Shown in pieces: positions 44,732 to 55,375 of a DNA stretch of 64,000 nucleotides. The notes beneath the pieces are model-generated. The model was given only the letters and a program-made list of their open reading frames with translations, was not told the DNA's origin and did no database searches. A program made the position numbers and the translations under genes. Every line of letters starts with the position of its first letter. Position 1 is the stretch's first letter. This DNA is from Tetracentron sinense (lineage: Eukaryota; Streptophyta; Magnoliopsida; Trochodendrales; Trochodendraceae). The stretch spans positions 28,092,445-28,156,444 of the forward strand of contig CM026570.1 of the NCBI GenBank assembly GCA_015143295.1. Reading direction: 5' to 3'.

Positions 44732-46623
44732 TGTCACATCCCAAAATACCCCCTAGGAGTTAGGGATACTTTAGCTTGTGACCGCCGTATCATACATCCC
44801 GTATGACACATAAGGCATACTTATCATCCTGTCAGGATATGCAAGTTATAACACATAGCGGAAATAAAGCAGAAACAATTTATAATAACACTCCTATCGT
44901 TAGGTTCAAGTCTGAACCAACAGAACATATCTAAGTCTTTTAGCATGCTTTTCTTCTTAACATCATAATATAAACAACATCTAATCAAAAGTGAACTAGT
45001 TAGCCTTTTTATTCGTTGGTTTAAGTCATAGCATCATCATAATTGAATTAGTAGAATTGCCTACTAGTTCATAACACAAAGTAAAGGATTCTATCTTGAA
45101 TTTTAATAGGGATTATGGCATGAAATTTAGTAGAGTATATCTACACTCTTTCCTTCAAGGTACATGATTTACCTCTTGTTTTTCCTAGATGAATCCTAAC
45201 ATGGATGTCAAGTAGAAACCATCTACATATTCGAGGCCTTGAACCTCGATTTTTATTTCATTTCATAATATACCACAAAAGTAATATACCTTACTCTTCT
45301 TTAAAATCCATACATCATTATAACCAAAATCATAGTTTACAAAGAACAAGATCCAATACCTTGATTTCATTTCATTAGTTTCAATAGTTTATGCCAATAA
45401 AAGTTACAAGCCATCAATGAATCATAACATGGAGAGTTCTACTTTCTAAGCATGAAGGGATCATGACAAAGTAGTTAGTAGGTTGTTCTACCTTAAAAAG
45501 GAAGTTTTTACACTTCAGTGGGCTGAATCAAGCTTGAGGAAATTTTGGTTGAAGCTTTGGAAAATCTGAACCTTAATTGGAAAACAAACCATAAACCCCT
45601 CTTTTGATTTTTGAATTTGAGAATCACCTTGGGTAGAAAACTCAAGCTCTAAAACACCAAAAATAGTAAAATACCAACCTTAGAAGCAAGGATTTAGCTT
45701 CACTTTAGTCTGAGGAGAACGGTTTGAGAAATCAAAGTGTTCTTCTTCTTCTTTTCTTCTTCAATCTCTCAAAATCCAAGCTTAGTTTTGGGTAAACCCA
45801 TACCCACGAAATCTCATCTATTTATAAGCTAAAGGGTGTCAAAAATCCTAAAATATCTTAGGAAAATATCCCAAAATATCTCCCAAGGTCGGTGGAAGAG
45901 TTCTAGGCTGTTACAGGGTCGTTTTTGGCATTTTCGGGGCTGACTCGTCGACGAGTGACGCTCACTCGTCAACTAGTGAAGTCCACTCGTCGACTAGTGA
46001 AGTTAAGACAGGCCTGGGTTTTTCCCGCTTTAGTTTTTCAACCATAACTTTTGACTCGCTTATCTGATTTTGACAATTCAACTTGTGTTGGATTCATATT
46101 TTAAAGGGAAACAACTTTCATGTTTTGCAAAATTGTTAATTCTTCTTTATTCATGGACCAAATTTCCCTTAAAGCTGACTGGTCCGAAAATGAGTTCCAG
46201 TAGCCTAGATTTTCAGCAGACTCGTTTCTGGAAATATGACGTTTGACCCAACCTCTGCTGAAAATCTGAAAAGGTGATAAACATGAACCTAGAAGAAGGT
46301 TTCAATACCTTTCTAAAAATTCAGGAATCACTCGATTCGGATCCCCGGTGAGAATTCTAGAGTTCTTTAAAGTTGAGGGTATTTTTAGGCATCCCTTTCT
46401 CTGACACTTGGAGTATGTTATACTCTCATTTTTCGTCTGTCCCCAACCCCCAAAAACACTTTCCATACATATTTTGATTCTTTCAATACCTCCTTTCATT
46501 ATAAAACATGAACCCACAATTCCATTAAGGCTTTAGGCCTTGAAAAATACTATTTACCGCACTATTCACATACTATTCATAGCACTATTCACAGCCTAGT
46601 GAACTTGGTTCCGGGGTTCTACA
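44732..46623 (-). mobile_element. Solo LTR H, Tekay-type, inverted inside the gypsy 3' region
   Basis: 1892 bp flanked by GTTAT at 44727-44731 and 46624-46628. On the minus strand it begins TGTAGAACCCCGGAACC and ends GGGATGTGACA. It follows the pol stop by a few bases. It is a close relative of solo LTR F (same cassette class, TATAAATAG at about 45826-45818, same leader). It lacks the hairpin and micro-ORF region, the only LTR of this kind here that does. Opposite orientation to the host LTRs makes an inverted repeat within one transcription unit. Confidence 0.93.
45944..46010 (-). repeat. Palindrome cassette of LTR H (GTCGAC class)
   Basis: Three sites: ACTCGTCGACGAGTG (perfect CTCGTCGACGAG), ACTCGTCAACTAGTG and ACTCGTCGACTAGTG. 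Same class and position as in LTR F. Confidence 0.85.
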
Positions 46624-46690
46624 GTTATGTTCATGTAATTGTTTCTTTTTGTTCTTTTGGTGTCGTTCAAATTTCGAGGATGAAATTCTT

Positions 46691-46703
46691 GTAAGGGGGA
46701 GGA
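46691..46703 (+). other. Gypsy polypurine tract
   Basis: GTAAGGGGGAGGA directly in front of the 3' LTR start TGTAGAACCCC; priming site for plus-strand synthesis. Confidence 0.88.
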
Positions 46704-46925
46704 TGTAGAACCCCGAATTTTCATTTCACTAAGTAGTGAATAGTGTTCAAGTGTAGTCTTGTACACTAATGGGATTATGATAATGGAAATGTTTGGATAT
46801 ATGGTGTATATGTGTTGATGGGTATATATTGCCTAAAGTAGTGTGTTTTGAGTGTACAAGGTATTAGAATTGGATTGGAGAAGGTCCAAGTATTGGAAAA
46901 AGGGTTTTAGAGCAAAAACAGGGGA

Positions 46926-47111
46926 GCATCGATCGCTCGGTGATAACACCGATCGACCGGTCATCTACCGACTCGCTAGCTATCAACTGGTCAAATATTT
47001 TGTATGGGGAAAATTTCTAGAGAGGGTGTTTTCAACCGATCTCTCGGTTGAAACCACTGATCACTTGGTAAGCCACCAATCGTTCGGTCCTGACCACCGA
47101 TCGATCGGTTA
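46926..47111 (+). repeat. Palindrome cassette, gypsy 3' LTR
   Basis: Homologous to 38070-38234. The sites have drifted (ATCGATCGCTCGGT, ACCGATCGACCGGT, ACCAATCGTTCGGT) with one ACCGATCGATCGGT left. It is about 20 bp longer, through one extra site. Confidence 0.85.
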
Positions 47112-48094
47112 TACATAAATTTTCTTCATTAAGGGTTTTTAAGTCTTTAACCATCACCCCTTTGCCTATAAAAGGCTCAGGTCGTGCCTTAGGGTTTCAG
47201 AAACCCTTGAGGCATATTTTTGAGAGAGTTTGAGAGGAATGAAGAAAGAGAAATCTAGGGTTTGCTCAAAGCTTGGAGAAGAAGATCAAATCTTCCCTTC
47301 TTTGGTGATTTTCAACAAGGAACTCGAAGTTCTCACTTGTTCCAAGCATTTGGAATCGAATCTCTCGATTTCACCAAGGTAGATACATTCTACTACCAAT
47401 CTTGTGATAATACTAGTTACCACATGATGTTCTTCTTATTCTATACAATAAATCTTGATTTGATATGGTGTGGGATGTTGTTTTTATACTTGGATGTAAA
47501 CTACTACTATTATATACTCTATATGTTTGGTTTAATGCCTCTAAGGGCTTTTATGTTTAAATATGCTATTACTCTCATATGTTCGCATGTCTTGCATGAA
47601 TCGGGGTTTTACCATAGATTTCTCAAAGTTCTAAAAGAGGTTTTTAAGTAAGGGACTCACATGATGATTTTAAGAAACTCCATGATATTGTCTAAGATCG
47701 GTTCACAAGCTCCAAAGATCATATCAAACTCACAAGAACTCTATGATAATGTCTAAGAACGATGTACAAGCTCTAAGGATTATAAATGTAAATGTTCTAA
47801 GATCCCTATGGTTTTGCTCTATGGTATTGCTCTACGTCTCTATGGATCATAAATGACTCTAAGGAACTCTAAGAACTTAACTCAAAGAAATCACAAGGCT
47901 ATGATTATCACATGACTCACACGGTTTTGGTTTTCGGATTTCATCATATGTGCTATTTCACAGTTTCTACACTTCGATATGTTTTAAGGATTTCAGTCTC
48001 CATGATCTACATGCTTCATGATATTATTGCTTATTGTTAGTAGTATGTATATGCTGAGTATTCTACGCTCAGCCGATATTTGTTATCATTGGCA

Positions 48095-48229
48095 GGTGCT
48101 CGAGTTCCTTTCGACTTGTGTGGTTCAGAGCCTTGGGTAGAGGACGAATACTACAACCTGGAGCCTTTTATGGACCACTACCAAGATGATGGCTCGCTAG
48201 ATAGGCGTCATGACTTTGATTTCTATTGA
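48095..48229 (+). CDS. Conserved LTR micro-ORF, gypsy 3' LTR
   Basis: Same length and frame as the 5' LTR copy (39232-39366): GARVPFDLCGSEPWVEDEYY, NLEPFMDHYQDDGSLDRRHD, FDFY, stop TGA. It keeps P-W-V-E and HYQDDGSLD. No ATG at the usual place. The two LTRs were identical when the element inserted, so the differences arose afterwards and none created a stop; with so few changes that alone proves little. Confidence 0.33.
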   Translation, partial: GARVPFDLCGSEPWVEDEYYNLEPFMDHYQDDGSLDRRHDFDFY

Positions 48230-48829
48230 CTACAATAGTTAAAAAGATATGATATTTTGTTAAGTGAGAGTGGGGCTTGTCCACTCCACATTTTGGATAT
48301 ATATATACAGGTATTTTGTTGGTTCAAACTTGGACCGAGCAATAGGAGTGTTTAATTATATATTCTGCTTCCGATATGTATGTCTGTGTACTCTAATAGG
48401 TTGTTACGTGTGCCTTATGTATTATATGGGATGCATGATACGGTAGTCAGGAGCTAAAGTATCCCTAACTCCTAGGGGGTATTTTGGGTCGCGACACTTT
48501 TTTGTAACACAATCTTTTTTACTTTATGATTTTCAGTTTCTGATGATGAATTGCTTCTGGGTATTTTAATTTTTGTATGGGGTTTTTATTTCAATGTTAA
48601 AATGGAACCCCATTTGGAATTTCATTGGGAATTTGATGTTAAATTGAAGTAAACCCGTGGGTAGAACCGAACTGAACCGAGGCTCTACGGTTCGATCCTA
48701 GGTTGGTTTTCTTCCAAACCGAGGTTCAATGATTCGGTCCTAGGTTGGATTTTTTAGAACCGAAGTTCATCAGTTCGGTCCCAAAAATTCTCATAACCAA
48801 ACCGAACCGTGTGCATCCTTAAGGGGAAC

Positions 48830-49884
48830 AGAGATCTCCAATAGTGGAGATCTCTCTCTTCTCAACAGCATGCTCTACCTATTTCTCTCTTTCTAAAGTT
48901 GATCAATGAAGTCTACAGCATACCAAAAGGGAGGGGCAGGAAATAAGAAATAGAAAGTGTGGGGCTTTCGGTTTGCCCATAATAGTACGCTACCGAGAGA
49001 CCCTCTATTCTCTCTCTCTCGGTTTGGTGGGCTACACAAGGAGGAGAGAACCAAAAAAAAACGAGACCTCTCACACAAAGGTCTCTCTCTCTATCTTCTT
49101 CTCTCTCAGTGGATCCATACAAAACAAAGGTTGCGGCATACCTAATGGAAGATAGCACAGGCTGAAGAAGAAAAGAAAATGGGTTGGGGCTCTCGGCTTG
49201 CTCATCTGTTCAAGGTGATAGTCCATCTCACCAGATTCTCTCCTCTAGGCATAGTCTAAAGGCTATGTGCTTGATGATCAGGTAGGGGGCAGAAGAAAAG
49301 AGAGACATCTGAAAGAGGTCTTTCTCTCGAAAACTATCTCTCAGTCTTAGGCAATCCAAGAGCAAACTGTATGCATAAATATATAGGCTCTTGTCAGACT
49401 CGATACAACAACCATAGAAGAACGGGGTGTCAAACAACCAAGAGAATGAATTCTCAGTTCTCACATAGAGGAAAACAATTGGTGGCAGCCTACACAACAA
49501 TGGTGAGAGCATTGTTCTCTCATATAGTGGAGAATACAAGCAATAGCCTACTCAAATAGGGGGGCTCTCGTTCTCTCCAACAGAGGAGAACAAATACATA
49601 CAACATGCAGTGCATCTTCCTTACAGGTGGCAGCGATCCTAATAGCTCGGGACCAGCCTTCAGGCAAGATCGTACAATAGCATGCCTTCATGCTAGACCA
49701 CACCACCCCCCTTCGGAGCGAAACATGTTGGACTAGCCTTTAGGAATATTTTATTGGTCTAGCCTTCGAGCTAGGCTTTTATATGGGCATGCCTTGATCA
49801 AAATACTCAGGCATCATCATCACCCCATCAACTAAGGGGTCCAAACAAATGAAGAGTGCACCCATCCGAGTGCACACCAAGTAG
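48830..49884. other. Host repeat region, no gene recognised
   Basis: GAGA/CTCT-rich sequence (GAGATCTCTCTC, CTCTCTCTCGGTTTG, repeated AGAGGAGAAC) continuing from 36930-37118 across the hAT element. Short frames here are low-complexity and unrelated to known proteins. Possibly the interior of a non-autonomous LTR element. Confidence 0.4.
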
Positions 49885-50112
49885 GGTGGTTCCATTACTC
49901 TATGATAGGTCAGCCCAAAAGGCATACGTCAAACACTGGGCCAAGCCAAACAGGCTGTCCCAAATCCCAACAGTCCGCATTGGAAATGCCGCAATTATTG
50001 TGGCCGACCATAGGACTTGTTGGCTATGAGCCCCCATTGTCCAAGTTAGTTATAAGAACTCCCCCTTTTTAAAATCCATCAAAGGGAGGAGTTGCTGCCC
50101 AATTTTCTATAG
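49885..50112 (+). repeat. Direct repeat, left copy (about 230 bp)
   Basis: From GGTGGTTC through GCCGCAATTATTGTGGCCGA and AGGACTTGTTGG to AAAGGGAGGAGTTGCTGCCC. It matches 51439-51670. The end has a purine tract followed by TGCTGCCCAATTTTC, which looks like a polypurine tract and LTR start. Confidence 0.85.
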
Positions 50113-50475
50113 GATATATCCAAATTAAATGATCCAATGGGTCGCTCCAGATGGATAAACCCTACGGGTCGCACCAAGTGTAACCGACCCTATGGGTCAC
50201 ACCAAATTCAACCAACCCTATGGGTCGCTCTAGAAGCAACTGACCCTATGGGTCGCTCCAGAAGCAGCTGAACCTAGGGGTCGCTCCAAATGCAATTGAC
50301 CATACGGGTAGCTCTAAAAGCAACTGCTCCAAAAGCAACTGACCCTATGGGTTGCTCCAAAAGCAACTGACCCTACGGATCGCTCCAAAAGAAATTAACC
50401 CTATGGGTCGCTCTAGAAGCAATTGACCCTACGGGTCACTCCAGAAGCAATTGACCTTACGGGTCGCTCCATCAA
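50113..50475 (+). repeat. 28-bp tandem array (CCCTATGGGTCGCTCCAG)
   Basis: About 12 degenerate units of CCCTATGGGTCGCTCCAGAA plus GCAACTGA. Lies between the two direct-repeat copies. No coding sense is apparent. Confidence 0.9.
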
Positions 50476-51045
50476 CAAAGACCTCAATGAGGCACTTGTA
50501 ACGCCTACATGGGATCTGGGCAATCCCATTGAATAAATATAAATACTTTATTCAATATTTTTTCTTCTTTATTTTTCTTCTTAATCAGAGGTTCTTCCCC
50601 AAATCGGGAAGGTAATTAAAAGTCTGAGTTTAATCAAATTAGAAGGATAGTCCCCCACACAAAATAATAAACTCCATGTAACAATAGAGGAAATTTGATA
50701 AGCAAAGAAAAATTTTGCGATTACAAATTAATGGTTTATATGCCTGGTGGGACATCCTTCTCCTCTCATCTTTGATGAAGAATTAAAAAATAAAAGAAGA
50801 ACAAAAAATAGGAAAGTGAGTAATCATTTCCCCTATTTTCTCTTCGGTTTTGGTGCAGGATAATCGAGACCATCTACATCCGTCCGGCATATGTGCTATG
50901 TGCCTCTGATGCCGATCCCAACAACTCACCCTCTTACTTGGGCAGAGGTTGCTGCGGCCCCAATCTTGAGGTCTCGGTCTACTAGTCAAAACCTCAATGA
51001 AAGTCTTGCTTCCCCTCCACGGAGGAATCAACCCTTCCAGGTCCA
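50476..51045. other. Spacer between two arrays
   Basis: About 570 bp without recognisable features. AT-rich part at 50530-50720 and a mixed part to 51045. No gene seen. Confidence 0.5.
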
Positions 51046-51420
51046 CGGATAGGGTGCATCCCTAAGGGTGCACTACGGAGCAGGTGTATCCCTAAGGATA
51101 CACCCCAGACAGGGAGCATCCCCAAGGGTGCACCACGGAGCAGGTGCATCCCCAGGGATACATGTCGGACAAGGTGCATCCCCTAGGATGCATCATGGAG
51201 TAGTTGCATCCCCAATGATACACCATGGATAGGGGCATCCCTCAGGATGTCCCACGGAGAGGCTGCACCCAAGAGCATGTGCCACAGAACAAACACATCC
51301 CCCAGGATGCGCCACAGATTGGGTGCATCCAATTCGATGCCCCATGGATAGAATGCATCCTACATGATGCATCCTGGGCAAAGTGCATCTCAATTGGATT
51401 GTACCACGGAGAGTGTACCC
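51046..51420 (+). repeat. 30-bp tandem array (GGTGCATCCCCAAGG type)
   Basis: About 12 units of GGTGCATCCCCAAGGGTGCA plus CCACGGAGCA with much divergence. A period of 30 gives a 10-residue protein repeat (IPQDAP type) in one plus frame, 51225-51497, but I see no ORF beyond the array. Confidence 0.88.
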
Positions 51421-51438
51421 AGCCCACACACATTACAA

Positions 51439-51670
51439 GGTGGTTCTACAACTCTGCAACAGGTCAACCCAAAAGGCAGACCTATGTCAAACACTGAGCC
51501 AAGCCTAACAGGCTGTCCCAAATCCAAATAGTCCGCATTGGAAACGCCGCAATTGTTGTGCCCGACCATAGGACTTGTTGGATATAAAACCCCTCAGTCC
51601 AAGTTGGCTGTTGGACTCCCCCTTTAAAAAATTCTTCAAAGGGGGGAGATGCTACCCAATTTTCACTAGG
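51439..51670 (+). repeat. Direct repeat, right copy (about 230 bp)
   Basis: Second copy of 49885-50112, period about 1554 bp, ending CAAAGGGGGGAGATGCTACC. Roughly 85-90 percent alike by eye. Followed by another tandem array. Confidence 0.85.
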
Positions 51671-51773
51671 GTAAAAGGTCAATACCAAGGGCCTCAAGGA
51701 CTTAAGGAACAATCCCTCCAATAACTTTAAAAAATACAAAGAAATTAGGGAAGATAGCTCAAGGCACTCATCC

Positions 51774-52448
51774 GTGAATAAGAAACATCCACGGACAGAA
51801 TTCACGGAACAAGGTCCAAAACATCCCACTGATGGGAATCAAAGACTATCCACGGACAGAACTCCAAGAAGGTCCATGGATGGGAGATCTAGACTATCCA
51901 CAGACAGAGTTCCAAGACTATCCATGGACAGAATTCCAAGACTGTCCATGGATAAAAATTCAAAACCATCCACAGATGAAAATTCATCACCGTCCATGGA
52001 CAGATACTCAAGACAATCCATGGACAGGCCCAAGCCTGGTATAGGCACCGAAGATCCAACCACCCAGAACAGAGGCCCAAGCCAGTTCGAGGGTCAGAGG
52101 CATGGCCCCTTCACAGATACAGGTCCAAGCCAATCCGTGGACATGGTCCACGGACAAAGGTTCCTGAACAAAGGGGGAGATCCCCGGACAAGCACTCTGC
52201 CATCCAAGGATAATTTTCTCTCCAAAAAGGACAAAAGTTAGCAGTATACAGCCAACAAAAGAAGAGTTCTCTTCGAAGAAAGTTCATTACCTAATGATGT
52301 TATCAAGTTAAGGCAAGAAGGAGCAAGATTACAAGTGTCCGTAAACAACACAATGGGCATTAACAACAGTGATCAAGATCATCTGGCTGTTAATGCAAGA
52401 ATTACTTTGAATTTAGAACTGGCAGACAGGAATTTGCTGTTTAGGCTG
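51774..52448 (+). pseudogene. Repeat-containing reading frame of unknown element
   Basis: Frame from ATG 51774 to TAG 52241, continuing in the same frame after that stop to 52448. It then crosses the solo LTR insertion to resume at 57098. The first part has an 8-residue repeat (24-bp period): STDRVPRLSMDRIPRLSMD. The second part has RRVLFEESSLPNDVIKLRQE, LQVSVNNTMGIN and ARITLNLELADRNLLFRLGP, a normal, non-repetitive protein sequence. I do not recognise it. It could be the end of a gag or extra ORF of a Tat-like element. One internal stop and the later TGA after PHAF mean it is not intact. Confidence 0.45.
51850..52035 (+). repeat. 24-bp in-frame tandem repeat
   Basis: About eight units of CCATGGACAGAATTCCAAGA plus CTAT, period 24, keeping the reading frame of the host ORF (DRxPRLSM). 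Confidence 0.88.
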
Positions 52449-52760
52449 TGTCGCGACCCAAAACCCACCCTAAGAGTTAGAATGAACTTTGGATGACTAA
52501 TCATGACTTACGTGACTTGCTTGACAACCCATCCTGCAAAAACCCACAAACCATACACAATAGAGTACATAAATGGCGGAAACATTCACTAACATAGCAC
52601 AACGGAAGACTTAATCCAAACCTCTACGTGTATAAACATATACATGATCCAAGTTGGTACAAAAGAAAAATACACCAAAAGAAAGTGCGGACATGCCCAC
52701 CAAAATACATGGATATAATCTCATCTTCCCCACAGTTATTCACTCAGAATCTACCACAAC

Positions 52761-52880
52761 CTAATAGTGGCCCTCACCCTGAGGATCCTCCACAGGCTCC
52801 TCAACGTACTCCTCCTCCACCCATGGGCCGGGAGCAGAGACATCAAAAGGAGCAGCCGCTCCGCTATCACCTGCCGACAT
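52761..52880 (-). CDS. Conserved LTR micro-ORF with ATG start (solo LTR J)
   Basis: 39-residue frame: M-S-A-G, then DSGAAAPFDVSAPGPWVEEE, YVEEPVEDPQGEGHY, stop TAG. It is the standard form, shared with K and L. The start ATG lies 10 bp after the hairpin GCTGAG/CTCAGC (52911-52891). Compared with solo LTR G the frame differs at many third positions and at few conserved residues. Strongly acidic; no known motif. Its LTR was cut by K between this end and the promoter, so this copy can hardly be expressed from its own LTR now. Confidence 0.42.
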   Translation of the reverse strand: MSAGDSGAAAPFDVSAPGPWVEEEYVEEPVEDPQGEGHY

Positions 52881-53658
52881 AAGAAGTACGGCTGAGCATG
52901 GAATACTCAGCGGGTACCAAACACTAACAAACAGCCATAGCATAGCAATTACAATATAAGACAGGAAGCGATTCATATCATAACAAAAAGGTAAAACAGT
53001 TTATATACATGCTTGCATTTCATAAATAAAAAAAACTGATAAATCTCTTGAAAACATCGTGCACTTGACTTGACTTAAAATCCTCATTTCGTGCTTTAAA
53101 ACTTGTCTTGTCTTGTGTCTTGTTTTGTCATGTCGTGTCATGCTTGTATCATGCGTGTACCATGCCTGTCATGGGTGCTTGCTTGGGAGTTCAACATGCT
53201 CATGTACTTGTGAGATGAGCTTGTGAGATGCCTTGAGAGGGAAGGGAGGCCCTTCTTTCATGATATGCCTTGAGAGGGAAGGGAGACCCTTCTTTAATGC
53301 AATGCACTTGTGAGTGAGGGGAGACCCCTCATGGAAGGGAGGGAAGTGTAAACTCCCTCCTAAGATGTCGCGACCCAAAACCCACCCTAGGAGTTAGAGT
53401 AAACTTTGGACGACTAATCATGACTTACTAGACAAACCATCCTGTAAAAACCCACAGAGCATATACAAAGAGGATATAACAGCGGGAACATACACTAACA
53501 TAGCACAGCGGAAGACTTAACCAAACCACTATGTATATACATAATTGATCCGAGTTACACAAAAGGAGTCCAAAAGAAAGTGCGGACAGGCCCGCCAAAA
53601 TACATGGATATACATCTCTCAACTCACCCACAACTATCCACTCAGAATCTACCACCAC

Positions 53659-53778
53659 CTAATAATAACCCTCACCCTGAGGTTCCTCCACAGGCTCCTC
53701 AAAGTACTCCTCCTCCACCCATGGGCCAGGAGCACAGACATCAAAAGGAGCAGCCGCTCCGCTATCACCTGCCGACAT
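53659..53778 (-). CDS. Conserved LTR micro-ORF with ATG start (solo LTR K)
   Basis: 39-residue frame: M-S-A-G, DSGAAAPFDVCAPGPWVEEE, YFEEPVEEPQGEGYY, stop TAG. ATG TCG GCA GGT starts 10 bp after the hairpin (53809-53789). Nearly the same protein as the J copy (differences S/C, V/F, D/E, H/Y). Since K lies inside J, the two come from separate insertions and their common frame is inherited. Function unknown; no neighbouring gene gives a clue. Confidence 0.42.
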   Translation of the reverse strand: MSAGDSGAAAPFDVCAPGPWVEEEYFEEPVEEPQGEGYY

Positions 53779-55188
53779 AAGAAGTACGGCTGAGCATAGA
53801 ATACTCAGCGGGTACCAAATACTAACCAACAGTCATAGCATACAGATAGCGATACATAGAGCAGGAAATAATTCACACATATAAAGCAGGAATAATTCAT
53901 ATCATAACAATAAAGTAAAGCAGTATATAATCATGCTTGCATTCATAAAAGCCGATAAAACCCTTGAAAACACCGTGCGCTTGACTTGACTTAAGGTGCC
54001 ATTTTCGTGCTTGAAAACTCGTCTTGTCTATCTTGCTTGATTCTTGTATATCATGTCATGTCATGCATGTCATGCGTGCTTGCTTGTGATCATGTAACTT
54101 GTGAGATACACTTGTAAGATGTACTTGTGAGATGCGCTTGTGAGATGCCTTGAGAGGGAAGGGAGACCCTTCTTTAGCAATGCACTTGAGAGGGACCCTT
54201 CTTCATGATATGTATGTACTTGCGAGGGAAGGGAGGCCCTTCTTTATGCTATGCACTTGTGAGTGAGGGGAGACCCCTCGTGGAATGTTTATTCTTGTTT
54301 TCTTGTGAAAAGCGAGGTAAAACATATCGTAGGATATGTCCCACCTCTAAACTTCGTTCTTGAAAATACGATAAATCGTGTCATGCATGCCGTGCTCATG
54401 GTGGTCGTGTGCATACTTGCAATTGAATTTAAATATGACATGTTTGGGGAATTCACAATACATTGCACATCACCATTTAAACAAGTAACAAATTAAACAA
54501 TTTAGGGAAAATGCAAAAACACACTATCTTAACCCAAACAATTTCCATAAACTTTAAGCATGCATTTTCTTAATTTATTATTCATTTTATTCACCTTAGC
54601 ATTCCATCAAACATGGTATGTTCATTATTTGTTAACCCTACAACATGCTTTTCTAGGTGGGTTATAATTCCATCATACATGTTTGTTCATTATGGATACA
54701 ATGCCCTCCCCATTTCAATTATCACAACACAACCATTGGCATCCAATCGCCCATTCCATCTCCATTCACAACATCCACACATCCCAACTCATAGCACAAG
54801 TATAGATGAAGGAAAACAAAGAAACATGGAGGAAAAGAGGAACTATAACTAGGAGGGTAGCAAGAAGTACCGACCTTAAAAAATGAGGGAAAGAATACCC
54901 TTCCAAAACGTGCATGAGTTGCTGCCCTAGCTTGGGGAAAGTGCTCCTTATGAGCTTGAACCTTGATCTTGAAGCAATCCAAGCTTGAGGTGATCTAGGG
55001 TTCACAACCCCTTTGATTTCTTCTCAAAAATCAAACCCTAGGTTAGGAAAACCCTTCTCTTCTCTCTTCCTCTCTAATATCTTCAAAGTGTGGTAAATGA
55101 GCCCTAAAGGCTTGGGCAACCCTTAAGAGTAAAGAGTGAAACGCCAAAAGACTGAAACACCCTTACTGAAATTTCTACAAAAACACGA

Positions 55189-55375
55189 AGACCGAGCGAT
55201 CGGTGTGTATGACCGATCGATCAGTTGCCTATCGAGCGATCGGTGAATTGACCGAGCTCCTGGTCAAAAATCAACTCTCTGGAAAATTTCCCCATACAAA
55301 TTTTTCGACCAGTCGATAGCTACCGATCAAGCGGTTTTGGACCAATCGATCACTCCATGGACCGAGCGATCGGTG
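55189..55375 (-). repeat. Palindrome cassette of LTR K (ACCGATCGATCGGT class)
   Basis: Sites ACCGAGCGATCGGT, ACCGATCGATCAGT, ATCGAGCGATCGGT, ACCAATCGATCACT and similar, seven in all, around the same spacer (CTCTCTGG, CCCCATACAAA, GACCAGTCGATAGC on the plus strand) as in LTRs I, L, D and the gypsy. Confidence 0.88.

Larger units (their letters stand above)
37845..48496 (+). mobile_element. Full-length Ty3/gypsy chromovirus, Tekay/Del-like
   Basis: 10.65 kb with CTTTT at 37840-37844 and 48497-48501. LTRs 37845-39629 and 46704-48496 begin TGTAGAACCCCGAAT and end GGGTCGCGACA. A primer site for initiator tRNA-Met (TTGGTATCAAAGC) follows the 5' LTR, and a purine tract (AAGGGGGAGGA) precedes the 3' LTR. 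Inside are gag and then protease, RT, RNase H, integrase and a C-terminal chromodomain-like block, the order of Ty3/gypsy. All frames carry stops and frameshifts. An inverted solo LTR of the same family lies at 44732-46623. Lineage call is from gag sequence type, long LTRs and C-terminus. Confidence 0.93.
46704..48496 (+). repeat. Gypsy 3' LTR (1793 bp)
   Basis: Colinear with the 5' LTR, with scattered substitutions and small indels. Holds a palindrome cassette (46926-47111), TATAAAAGG at 47167-47175, a hairpin near 48053 (GCTGAG...GCTCAGC, one mismatch) and a micro-ORF (48095-48229). Confidence 0.95.
37127..48821. mobile_element. hAT-like non-autonomous DNA element holding a gypsy
   Basis: Ends TAGGGGTGCACA (37127) and TGTGCATCCTTA (48821) are inverted repeats matching at 10 of 12 positions, flanked by perfect 8-bp duplications AGGGGAAC at 37119-37126 and 48822-48829. 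An 8-bp TSD with short inverted ends fits the hAT superfamily. Without the gypsy and one TSD it is about 1.04 kb and encodes no transposase. Subterminal parts are full of GGTTCGGTTTGGTTCG-type repeats on both sides, typical of such elements. It may carry a captured gene start (37480-37690). Confidence 0.8.

Noticed and set aside
48893-49559. Several 60-100-codon frames on both strands
   Set aside because: CT/GA-rich sequence gives open frames by composition; no recognisable protein.
50092-51645. Pair of TGCT[GA]CCCAATTTTC sites read as two LTR starts of one element
   Set aside because: Both follow a purine tract, so they look like two 3' LTR starts, not a 5'/3' pair. Duplication of a 3' end is simpler, and no CA end or TSD could be fixed.
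51839-52080. Minus-strand frames over the 24-bp repeat
   Set aside because: Mirror readings of an in-frame repeat; the plus frame continues into non-repetitive protein-like sequence and the minus frames do not.
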